Source: an uncultured Steroidobacter sp.
Lineage (GTDB): Bacteria; Pseudomonadota; Gammaproteobacteria; Steroidobacterales; Steroidobacteraceae
Length of the DNA: 9,702 nt
Direction: 5' to 3'
Assembly: GCA_946478975.1 (NCBI GenBank)
Contig: CAMLEO010000274.1
Coordinates: 1 to 9,702, forward strand
Of the stretch, positions 1 to 6,974 are shown in pieces (positions within the stretch are counted from its first letter, which is position 1; each line of letters begins with the position of its first letter). The notes beneath the pieces are model-generated. The model saw only the letters and a list, made by a program, of their open reading frames with translations. It was not told the DNA's origin and did not search any database. A program made the translations under genes and the position numbers.

Positions 1-2415
1 GTGTCGGTTGCCACGCGCGACTATCCAGCCGCGATCGTCATGGCGGTCATGGTGACGTTGAGCACCGCCTTGCGCTTCTGGCAGGAACGCAAATCGCTCA
101 TTCAAGCGGAGTCGTTGCGACAACTGGTTCGCAACACAGTGACGGTCTGTCGCTCTGGCAATGCTGCCGAGAGCGGCCGTTCGCCCAGTGCGCTCGATCA
201 CGAAGCTTCTGATGTCTTTCTGGAGGAAGTGGTTCCGGGCGACATCGTGCTGCTCTCGGCCGGCGACATGGTGCCCGCCGATCTGCGCGTGATCGAATCG
301 CGCGATTTGTTTGTTACTCAGTCGGCGCTCACTGGCGAGGCCATGCCGGTCGAGAAATTCCCGGAGGTTCGCTCGCTGTCGGAGGACTCTCGCAACGAGC
401 AGGGCACGCACACGTTGCTCGATCAGGCGCAGCTGCTCTTCATGGGCAGCAGTGTCGTCAGCGGCACCGGCAAGGCAGTGGTACTTGCGACCGGTCAACG
501 AACGTATTTCGGTGCGATGGCTTCGCGGCTGATGGGGCAGCGGCCCCGGACCGCGTTTGATTTCGGAGTCAACCGCGTCAGCTGGCTCATGATCCGCTTC
601 ATGCTGGTGATGGTGCCGGTGGTGTTCTTCATCAACGGCCTGCTCAAAGGCGCATGGCTCGACGCGTTTTATTTCGCAATCGCCGTCGCGGTCGGATTGA
701 CGCCGGAAATGCTGCCGATGATCGTCAATGCAACACTGGCTCGCGGAGCGATGTCTCTAGCCCGCCAGAAAACAATCGTGAAACAGCTGGGCGCGATCCA
801 GAATCTCGGCGCCATGGACATCCTGTGCACCGATAAAACCGGCACGCTCACGCAGGACCACGTCGCTCTCATCAAGTACGTTGACGCGCATGGGCAGAAC
901 AGTCAGCGCGTGCTGGAGCACGCCTATCTGAACAGTGTGTTCCAGACCGGGCTGAAGAATCTGCTCGACCGCGCAGTCATCGAGGGGGCGCAGGACACAG
1001 GGCTGCGCGAGCTGGCGCAATCTTTCAGCAAAGTGGACGAGATTCCGTTCGACTTCAACCGGCGTCGCATGTCGGTGGTGTTGCGCCAGTCGGGCGATGT
1101 TCGTTTGCTCTACTGCAAGGGTGCAGTGGAGGAGATGCTGCAGATCTGCGCGCAGGTCGAGGAAGGCGATCGCGTCGTTGCCTTGACCGATGAGATGCGC
1201 GAACGTTTGAAACGACTGCGCAACGAGCTCAACGACGATGGCATGCGCGTGGTCGCCGTCGGCTACCGCGCCATCGAGCCCAGTCGACAATCGTTCGGTG
1301 TGGACGACGAGAGCGGGCTGATTTTCTCCGGTTTCATCGCCTTTCTCGATCCGCCGAAGGAGACCGCAGCGGACGCATTACGTTTACTTGGCGAGCACGG
1401 CGTTGCCATCAAGATCGTGACCGGCGACAACGCCGCTGTCGCTCACAAGATCTGCGGCGAGGTGGGCTTGCACGTGGGGCGGATCGTGCTCGGCGCAGAG
1501 ATCGAAGATCTCTCGGAGGATTCGTTAGCTGAGCTCGCCGAGCGTACGACGCTGTTCGCCAAGGTGTCGCCAAATCAGAAAGCCAGCATCGTGAAGGCGC
1601 TGAAATCGCGCGGGCATACGGTCGGCTTCATGGGCGACGGTGTGAACGACGCGACGGCGCTGCGCGAGGCCGACGTCGGCATTTCTGTCGACTCCGGCGT
1701 GGATGTGGCGAAGGAGGCCGCCGATATCATTTTGCTGGAGAAAAGTTTGCTGGTACTGGAGCGAGGCGTGGTCGAAGGTCGACGCACGTTCGGCAACATC
1801 GTGAAGTACATCAAGATGACGGCGAGCTCCAATTTCGGCACTGTGCTCAGCGTGCTGGTGGCGAGCGCCTTCCTGCCGTTCCTGCCCATGCTGCCCATTC
1901 AGCTGCTGCTGCAGAACCTGCTCTACGATGTATCGCAGATCTCGATTCCCTGGGATCGCATGGACGAACAGTTCGTGCAGCAGCCTCGCGCCTGGGACGC
2001 CAGGGGCATCGCCACGTTCATGCTGTGCGTGGGGCCGGTGAGCTCGATCTTCGACCTCGCCATGTTCGGCATTCTCTGGTCCGTGTTCGGCGCCAATACG
2101 CTCGACGAACAGGCGTTGTTTCAGTCCGGCTGGTTCGTGCAGGGCCTGCTCACGCAGACACTGATCGTCCACGTGATCCGCACCGAGCGCATTCCCTTTA
2201 TACAAAGCATGGCCGCGGCGCCCGTGACGCTGCTGACGATCGTCATCTCGCTGGTCGGACTGTGGCTGCCGTTCTCCACGCTTGCTTCGACGTTGGGTCT
2301 GCAGCCATTGCCCGGTGTTTATTTCTACTGGCTGGCGGGGATTCTGCTCGCCTACTGTGTGCTCATGCAGGTGGCGAAGAAACATTACATCAGGCGCTTT
2401 GGCGGCTGGCTCTGA
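1..2415 (+). CDS. mgtA: Magnesium-importing P-type ATPase (MgtA/MgtB family), 5'-truncated by window edge
   Basis: This inner-membrane P-type (class IIIB) ATPase imports Mg2+ using ATP and is typically induced when Mg2+ is scarce. Numbering from the first base of the window, the actuator TGE motif is at residues 111-113. The M4 signature AVAVGLTPEMLPM lies at about 228-240 and the phosphorylated Asp is D278 in DKTGT. The nucleotide-binding KGA is at 373-375 and the hinge GDGVNDA begins at 545. The M5 and M6 ion-site segments ASSNFG (608-613) and LLYDVSQ (640-646) are present, followed by hydrophobic C-terminal helices and a TGA stop at 2413. Known family members place the phosphorylated Asp near residue 373, so about 95-100 N-terminal residues lie left of the window. 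The GTG at base 1 is therefore an internal Val codon and not the start. The 3' end overlaps the convergent VWA gene by 31 bp. MgtA and MgtB cannot be told apart from this fragment. Confidence 0.96.
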   Translation: MSVATRDYPAAIVMAVMVTLSTALRFWQERKSLIQAESLRQLVRNTVTVCRSGNAAESGRSPSALDHEASDVFLEEVVPGDIVLLSAGDMVPADLRVIESRDLFVTQSALTGEAMPVEKFPEVRSLSEDSRNEQGTHTLLDQAQLLFMGSSVVSGTGKAVVLATGQRTYFGAMASRLMGQRPRTAFDFGVNRVSWLMIRFMLVMVPVVFFINGLLKGAWLDAFYFAIAVAVGLTPEMLPMIVNATLARGAMSLARQKTIVKQLGAIQNLGAMDILCTDKTGTLTQDHVALIKYVDAHGQNSQRVLEHAYLNSVFQTGLKNLLDRAVIEGAQDTGLRELAQSFSKVDEIPFDFNRRRMSVVLRQSGDVRLLYCKGAVEEMLQICAQVEEGDRVVALTDEMRERLKRLRNELNDDGMRVVAVGYRAIEPSRQSFGVDDESGLIFSGFIAFLDPPKETAADALRLLGEHGVAIKIVTGDNAAVAHKICGEVGLHVGRIVLGAEIEDLSEDSLAELAERTTLFAKVSPNQKASIVKALKSRGHTVGFMGDGVNDATALREADVGISVDSGVDVAKEAADIILLEKSLLVLERGVVEGRRTFGNIVKYIKMTASSNFGTVLSVLVASAFLPFLPMLPIQLLLQNLLYDVSQISIPWDRMDEQFVQQPRAWDARGIATFMLCVGPVSSIFDLAMFGILWSVFGANTLDEQALFQSGWFVQGLLTQTLIVHVIRTERIPFIQSMAAAPVTLLTIVISLVGLWLPFSTLASTLGLQPLPGVYFYWLAGILLAYCVLMQVAKKHYIRRFGGWL

Positions 2416-3482
2416 GTCAGCGCTGGCAGCTCCGGATCTTGCGAAGACGGCGCCAGCGCACCGACTGTAATTCTTGGGCCGCGCCGGTCCGCCTCGTGCA
2501 TGCCCACAAACGTGCCGCCGTTCTTCTGGCAGATGACGCGCATCATCGCCGCGAACCGAATGCTCGTGTACTGAGGCGCCGCAGGCGTTACCGGAAAGCC
2601 GATCGCATGAATGCGCACGCGGCGCTCGCCCGCCTGGTCGGTGCGATTGACCATGTCCACGGCTTTGACGACCGAATCGATCGATGGGCCGGTGAACTCA
2701 TCGCCAAAAACATACAGGCTGATCTTCTTGTCTGCCGCCCAATAGGTGCGGATGGCGCTGACGATGCCCTGCGAAGGATTGGACGCGGAGAACGGGTTCC
2801 AGGTGCGCAACCGATCGAGCATCATTTTTCGTTGCGACGGGCTGTCCATGATCCACTTGCCCTGGTAGCCCGGAAACATATGCGTGCCGACATCGTTGGT
2901 GACCTCGAAGCCTTTCAGGTGCGGATAGATGTTCAGGATCTCCTTCATGCTATCCAGCATCATCGGCCAGGCGTAATTGAACATGCTGCCCGAGGTGTCG
3001 ATGATGAAGACGACGTATTCGCTGTCGACGGGTACGCCGCCGACGATGTCGCCCTTCTGACGTTTGAATTCCTCGCCGGCGTAGAGCCGTTTCATTTCTT
3101 CGGTGAGCTTTTCCTGCGCGGCGACCAGGTGACCCTGGATGTTATTTGCGGCTTCCGCATCTTTCTTCGAAGCTGCGAACTTGCCGCGCAGCGAGCTCAG
3201 ATCGCCACGCAGCCGCGCGATTCGTTCCTTGACGTCGGATAGTTGTTCCTCCCGGCCTTTGAGGTCGCGGTTGAGTATTTCGCGTTGACCCGCGATCTCG
3301 ACCAGTTCGTCCTGCATCTTTAGGATGCGGGAATGCGCGTCCTCGCGCGACTGTTCGATTGCCGGCGTGCGAATGTTGCTCAACACGAGCAGCAGCACGA
3401 CCGAGCCGAGGCCGCAGGTGATGCAGTCGAGAAAGGAGATGCTGAACACCTCTGTTTCCCGCCGTTTATGTTTTCTGGCCAT
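2385..3482 (-). CDS. Membrane-anchored coiled-coil VWA-domain protein, second gene of VWA operon
   Basis: This protein has 365 residues if it starts at the ATG at 3482. An upstream in-frame start at 3548 would lie inside the preceding gene and is less likely, because the paralogue also begins with MAR+K. A basic N-terminus (MARKHKRRETE) precedes one hydrophobic helix at about residues 12-36 that starts with SFLDCITC (D19, C20, C23). A long charged coiled coil spans about 42-145. A VWA domain runs from about 155 to 330. It has the metal-site motif DTSGS (D162, S164, S166), a likely further acidic ligand in FGDEF (D261) and the usual closing NGGTF. A polar 35-residue tail follows. The orientation is probably N-in with the VWA domain outside the cytoplasm (inference). 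The start lies 5 nt after the stop of the upstream paralogue, so translation is probably coupled; no clear Shine-Dalgarno is visible. The TAA stop lies inside the end of the Mg2+ ATPase gene on the other strand. Its biological role is unknown. Confidence 0.9.
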   Translation of the reverse strand: MARKHKRRETEVFSISFLDCITCGLGSVVLLLVLSNIRTPAIEQSREDAHSRILKMQDELVEIAGQREILNRDLKGREEQLSDVKERIARLRGDLSSLRGKFAASKKDAEAANNIQGHLVAAQEKLTEEMKRLYAGEEFKRQKGDIVGGVPVDSEYVVFIIDTSGSMFNYAWPMMLDSMKEILNIYPHLKGFEVTNDVGTHMFPGYQGKWIMDSPSQRKMMLDRLRTWNPFSASNPSQGIVSAIRTYWAADKKISLYVFGDEFTGPSIDSVVKAVDMVNRTDQAGERRVRIHAIGFPVTPAAPQYTSIRFAAMMRVICQKNGGTFVGMHEADRRGPRITVGALAPSSQDPELPALTQSQPPKRLM

Positions 3483-3487
3483 CGCTG

Positions 3488-4582
3488 TCAGGGCCAGTCT
3501 TTGGCCGGCATCAGAAAGTCTCCGCCGCTGCGGCGTGCCGCCACCCAAAACGCGCTGGCCGCGTTTGGATCGCCTTCGAGCGGCAGCAGGATCACACTCA
3601 ACGGCACGTTGCGCGGATATTTGCCCATCGCCTTTTCAAACAACTTCAGGCGGCCGTCGCCGTCGATCATCTTGCGCAGCAGGGGCGGCGTTGCGCCCTG
3701 CGTCGGCAGCTTGTCAACGATCAGAATCACGCGATCGGGTGCGGGCGTGAGCGAGGACATCGCGGCGAAGGCGTTCTCCAGACTCATCCCGTCCTTGGGC
3801 ACCAGCTCGTTCAACGCTTTCATCGTGCTGTTCAACGCATTCGCGTCATTGCTGTCGAGCCACTTGCCGTCGGTGTCCTTCATGATGGCCCACGGATGCG
3901 TGTTGAACGCGTAGACCTGGAATTTGCTGGTTTCGGGAATGTGCGCAGCTAGCCATTCGGCAATGGAAATCGTGCGGCGCCATTTGTCTGCTGTGCGCTT
4001 GTATGCATCCGACATATTGCGCATTCGCAGGATGTTGACCAGCGTCTCATCGAGCATGCTGGCCGAGGAATCCACCAGAAACAAAATGCGCTCGCCCCGC
4101 ACCTTGAGGCCGGTGAGATAGTGACGATTGCCTTCGCCCTCGAAGCCTCGCAAACTCATGCCGCGTGCTCCCGGGCTGAGCGTTCCGCCTTCCAGCCGGC
4201 GTTGACCTTCCTCCATGGATTTCAGGTCCGCTTTCAGACGCTCGATCGCCTCGCGCTTGGACAGTGTTTCCTTATCTGCGTCCGCGAGTTCGAGCTTGGT
4301 CTGCTCGATTTCGGCGATCACCCGCGGCGCGAGCCCTTCGGTGCGCACGCGTTCATCGTCGGTCTCTTGCAGCGAGTTGCGTAGGACGACCAGCTCCTGG
4401 TATCCCTCCAGCACCTGCTCTTCCAGTTTGGAAACATCGGCATTCATCGTCTGCTCTTCGGCCATCCGGCGCAGGCCGCCCTGGGCGTTGATGAGCGTGT
4501 AGACGAGCACGACCGATCCGAATGCACAGGTAATGCAGTCGAGAAACGACATGCTGAAGACTTCGGTTTTGCGGCGAGCCAT
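3488..4582 (-). CDS. Membrane-anchored coiled-coil VWA-domain protein, first gene of VWA operon
   Basis: This is a 364-residue paralogue of the next gene in the operon, with the same layout. A short basic N-terminus (MARRKTE) leads into one membrane helix at about residues 9-33 that opens with SFLDCITC (D15, C16, C19). A charged coiled coil spans about 38-132 and a VWA domain about 160-360. The VWA metal site is DSSAS (D171, S173, S175), with GMSL (S267) and IVD (D290) at the places of the later ligands. D290 is followed by KLP, where a Gly is usual. The ATG at 4582 is chosen because it aligns with the paralogue's start. A TTG at 4624 would add 14 residues but falls beside the likely promoter. 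A weak GGA lies about 6 nt upstream of the ATG. The two proteins are clearly related but diverged outside the helix, which suggests distinct roles, perhaps as a heteromer. VWA domains bind partners through a bound divalent ion; the partner here is unknown. Confidence 0.9.
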   Translation of the reverse strand: MARRKTEVFSMSFLDCITCAFGSVVLVYTLINAQGGLRRMAEEQTMNADVSKLEEQVLEGYQELVVLRNSLQETDDERVRTEGLAPRVIAEIEQTKLELADADKETLSKREAIERLKADLKSMEEGQRRLEGGTLSPGARGMSLRGFEGEGNRHYLTGLKVRGERILFLVDSSASMLDETLVNILRMRNMSDAYKRTADKWRRTISIAEWLAAHIPETSKFQVYAFNTHPWAIMKDTDGKWLDSNDANALNSTMKALNELVPKDGMSLENAFAAMSSLTPAPDRVILIVDKLPTQGATPPLLRKMIDGDGRLKLFEKAMGKYPRNVPLSVILLPLEGDPNAASAFWVAARRSGGDFLMPAKDWP

Positions 4583-4875
4583 GATCGATCCGCGGCGGCG
4601 CTTCTCGATGCATGTTAGGAACAAGGCCTCGGCGCCGTTTCTGAAGATCTTCTGAAGATTCCTTCAGAGACGGATCGGGTCTGCTGCTAGTGGCCCGCGG
4701 GTCCGAATATTTTGTGAGCGCCGGGCTCGGCGAAGGGCTCGCCTATTTCGCGTGCGCCGCTAGCGAGCATTGGTGACAAACCGTAGAGGGTTGCCTGACT
4801 TCGGTCGTTGCCCGGGCCAGGAACCATCTTGCGCGAGGTTCGTTCAATGAGGCCATCCGCGGCTGACGTGTAGCG
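4583..4875. promoter_or_regulatory. Divergent intergenic region between VWA operon and Nramp gene
   Basis: These 293 bp hold the promoters of two divergent units. On the minus strand, TAACAT (complement of 4612-4617) is a possible -10 box for the VWA operon. The CTGAAG repeat cluster lies just upstream of where a -35 box would sit. I see no convincing -10/-35 pair for the Nramp gene. I also see no recognisable riboswitch, including no yybP-ykoY-like manganese element. A short open frame on the minus strand here has no support as a gene. Confidence 0.5.
4640..4668. promoter_or_regulatory. CTGAAG direct plus inverted repeat, candidate response-regulator operator
   Basis: CTGAAG occurs at 4641-4646 and 4652-4657, giving an 11-bp period (5-bp spacer). 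It then occurs inverted as CTTCAG at 4662-4667. TCTGAAG and CTTCAGA form a perfect 7-bp inverted repeat around ATTC. Two 6-bp half-sites one helical turn apart are typical of OmpR/PmrA/PhoP-family response regulators; PmrA boxes, for example, are CTTAAG-N5-CTTAAG. The cluster is 58-86 bp upstream of the VWA operon start, next to the likely -35 position, which suits an activator. The regulator itself is not in the window. Confidence 0.5.
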
Positions 4876-6183
4876 ATGCCCGAACCAGAATCCTCGAGCT
4901 CTCAATCCGCGCATTCCGACGAGCGCGGAGAGCAGCGGGATGGCGCAGTCCGCGCGCTTGGTCTCGGGCTGATCGCGGGCGCTGCGGACGACGATCCGTC
5001 AGCGATCGGCACATACGCGAGCGCGGGTGCCAAGCTGGGGCCGGCGTTTCTTTGGACCGCGCCTGTGACATTCCCGATGATGTTCGCCGTCGTCTATCTA
5101 TCGGCGAAGCTCGGGCAGGTGAGCGGCAAGGGATTGTTCGAGGTCATCCGCGATCATTATCCTCGGTGGTTGCTCTACACCACCCTGATCGGCGTGCTCA
5201 TCGGCAATACCATCGAAGCTGCTGCGGATCTCGGCGGCATGGCCGCGGCAGTCACGATGTTTGTTCCCTTGCCGGTGCCCGGCGTGGTCATCGGCGTGGC
5301 TGCGATCATATTGGCGCTGCAGATCTGGGGTTCTTACACGCTGATCCGGAACATCTTCCGCTGGCTGGCGCTGGTTTTGCTTTCATACATCGGCGCCGCC
5401 TGTCTCGCCAAGCCGGATCTGGGCGAAGTCTTGCGCGGCACGCTCATTCCACGAATCCATTTCGATCAGGAATCTTTGTCGCTGCTGGTCGCGGTGATCG
5501 GCACGACGCTGTCCGCCTACCTGTACACGTGGCAGTCCAACCAGGAGGTCGAGGAGGAAATCGCCAAGGGCCGCACCCGGCTGCGCGACCGGCAGGGGAC
5601 CACCGATCGCGAGCTGCGGCACACGCGACGAGACATTCTCCTCGGCATGTTCTTTTCCAACCTCGTCATGTACTTCATCATTCTGGCGACGGCGTCGACA
5701 CTTTATAAAGCCGGGCGGCACGACATCAGTTCTGCAACCGAAGCGGCCGAAGCGCTGCGGCCGCTGGCGGGAGAAGCTGCCGGTGCGCTGTTCGCGCTGG
5801 GGCTCGTTGCCGTTGGATTTCTGGCGATTCCAGTCATGACGACCGGCGCCGCATACGACCTGGCGCAGGTGCTCGGATGGAAGCACGGCCTGCACGCGCA
5901 GCCTCGCCAGGCGAAGTTGTTCTACGCCGCGATCACCGGATTCACGCTGCTCGCCGTGTGCATGAACTTCCTCGGCTTCAATCCGATGAAAGCGCTGGTG
6001 TGGGCGGGAATCATTCAGGGATTTTCCACGCCCACGCTGCTATTGCTGATCATGCTCATGACCAACCGGCGCGACATCATGGGGGATCGCGTGAACAAGG
6101 CAGGCATCAACCTGCTTGGCTGGTTGACGACGGCCGCGGTGTTTGCAGCCACGATCGCATTAATCGTCACCTGGATACTCTAG
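4876..6183 (+). CDS. Nramp-family divalent metal transporter, divergent DPS-type clade
   Basis: This 435-residue polytopic inner-membrane protein has about 11 hydrophobic segments and belongs to the Nramp (SLC11) family, which moves divalent metals inward, usually with protons. The first helix carries ADDDPSAIGTY (D38-D40, P41, S42, A43) where classical MntH has DPGN. The sixth helix carries GTTLSAYLY (209-217). There, S213 and A214 occupy the places of the metal-coordinating Met and the Pro of the classical MPH motif, and the QEVEEE sequence typical of this side clade follows. The Asp and Pro are kept while the Asn and Met ligands are lost, so the ion preference cannot be taken to be Mn2+/Fe2+. 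Nramp-related Mg2+ transporters also replace this Met by a small residue, and a Mg2+ ATPase lies nearby, so Mg2+ is a possibility (inference). The start ATG at 4876 is the first in frame; its Shine-Dalgarno is poor. The gene diverges from the VWA operon. Confidence 0.9.
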   Translation: MPEPESSSSQSAHSDERGEQRDGAVRALGLGLIAGAADDDPSAIGTYASAGAKLGPAFLWTAPVTFPMMFAVVYLSAKLGQVSGKGLFEVIRDHYPRWLLYTTLIGVLIGNTIEAAADLGGMAAAVTMFVPLPVPGVVIGVAAIILALQIWGSYTLIRNIFRWLALVLLSYIGAACLAKPDLGEVLRGTLIPRIHFDQESLSLLVAVIGTTLSAYLYTWQSNQEVEEEIAKGRTRLRDRQGTTDRELRHTRRDILLGMFFSNLVMYFIILATASTLYKAGRHDISSATEAAEALRPLAGEAAGALFALGLVAVGFLAIPVMTTGAAYDLAQVLGWKHGLHAQPRQAKLFYAAITGFTLLAVCMNFLGFNPMKALVWAGIIQGFSTPTLLLLIMLMTNRRDIMGDRVNKAGINLLGWLTTAAVFAATIALIVTWIL

Positions 6184-6248
6184 GGCTGCCCTCGGTCATG
6201 TGCCCGAAAGAGGAGCAGGCGGTGGCAGAGGTCGACACCGAACACCCC

Positions 6249-6267
6249 TCGCGGCAAGATGCCGCGA
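6249..6267. terminator. Strong hairpin between the Nramp and GNAT genes, possible weak terminator
   Basis: An 8-bp perfect GC-rich stem (TCGCGGCA pairing with TGCCGCGA) closes a 3-nt AGA loop. The bases after the stem are only moderately T-rich (ATTGCTTCC has no run of T), so it is not a textbook intrinsic terminator. It lies 66 bp after the Nramp stop and about 33 bp before the acetyltransferase start. It could end Nramp transcription partly or be a leader hairpin. Confidence 0.35.
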
Positions 6268-6299
6268 TTGCTTCCATTCGTTGCTCAAGGATGACGACG

Positions 6300-6974
6300 A
6301 TGATGATTCGCGCCGCCACCGCTGCCGATCGAGAGTTCTTGGCCTGGAGCATCCTGGCTGCGACGCGCAGCCATCTCGACCGAGGGTGGTTCGATATATC
6401 GCTGAATCGACCGGAAGCCGATTGTTTGAAGTTTCTCCAGCTGCTCACGGCGACCGCCTCTCGGTCTCCATGGCATCACTCTCGATTCACCATCGCAGGT
6501 GAGATCGATGGAGAGCCGGCCGCGTGCGTATGTGCCGTGCCTGCCCCTGAAGGGTATAAAGACGCTGGAATTGCGCTGTTACAAAGCCTGAAGAGCTTTG
6601 GTTTGAATCAGGCCGAAATAGCGGCATTCTGGAAGCGCGGCGCCTACTTGTTCACCTGTGCGCCGACCCCTGGCAAGAGCACGCTCGTCGTCGAAGTGGC
6701 GGCCACCAAACCGACCCGTCGCAATCAAGGACATCTCGCCGCTCTGCTGGCGCATACCATCGAGAACGCGCGCAGCCAGGGTTTCGAGAAGGTCGAAACG
6801 AGCTGCTTCATCGGTAACGCCGCTGCCGAGCGAGCCTATGAGCGCACGGGGTTCACTTGCGTCGGCGAAACATGTCACCCGGACTTCGCCGCGGTGACCG
6901 GTGTGCCGGGCATTCGCCGATTTGTAACAGACCTCTGCACGAACTCGAGCAAATTCGCGTCCGGATCTTTATAA
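6300..6974 (+). CDS. GNAT-family N-acetyltransferase
   Basis: This predicted cytoplasmic enzyme of 224 residues would transfer an acyl group from acyl-CoA to an amine; the substrate is unknown. It begins with the typical N-terminal strand MMIRAATAADREFL. Its acetyl-CoA motif is at about 131-150: VVEVAATKP followed by RRNQGHLAALL, matching the R-x-x-G pattern with R141 and G144. The family's closing segment N-A-A-A-E-R-A-Y-E-R-T-GF is at 173-185. The ATG at 6300 is chosen because AAGG ends 9 nt before it. An ATG at 6291 sits directly against that AAGG, and the frame stays open further upstream, so a longer product cannot be excluded. The core fold seems to end near FVTDL (about 212), and the last 12 residues look like read-through tail. 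The final 100 bp overlap the convergent VOC gene. Confidence 0.85.
   Translation: MMIRAATAADREFLAWSILAATRSHLDRGWFDISLNRPEADCLKFLQLLTATASRSPWHHSRFTIAGEIDGEPAACVCAVPAPEGYKDAGIALLQSLKSFGLNQAEIAAFWKRGAYLFTCAPTPGKSTLVVEVAATKPTRRNQGHLAALLAHTIENARSQGFEKVETSCFIGNAAAERAYERTGFTCVGETCHPDFAAVTGVPGIRRFVTDLCTNSSKFASGSL

Noticed and set aside
1..3. GTG at base 1 as the true start of the Mg2+ ATPase
   Set aside because: The protein begins inside the conserved second membrane helix. About 95-100 residues typical of the family are missing, so the gene starts outside the window.
1525..2385. 286-codon minus-strand open frame
   Set aside because: It is antisense to the ATPase, rich in His, Gln and Arg, and lacks any domain: a shadow of a GC-rich gene.
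2025..3242. 405-codon plus-strand open frame
   Set aside because: It crosses the ends of two well-supported genes on both strands and has a low-complexity Arg/Ala/His-rich composition, so it is a shadow.
2385..4582. VWA pair as a Ter/tellurite or MoxR-type system
   Set aside because: No MoxR ATPase, TerD-like or phosphatase/kinase gene is adjacent, and the anchored coiled-coil layout differs from TerY.
4680..4875. Manganese or magnesium riboswitch leader for the Nramp gene
   Set aside because: I looked for yybP-ykoY-like conserved loops and a terminator/antiterminator pair and saw only short, weak GC-rich stems.
4687..4914. 75-codon minus-strand open frame in the divergent intergenic region
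   Set aside because: It overlaps the Nramp start and shows no domain or ribosome binding site.
6249..6267. Textbook intrinsic terminator after the Nramp gene
   Set aside because: The stem is strong but no T-run follows, so it is reported only as a possible weak terminator.
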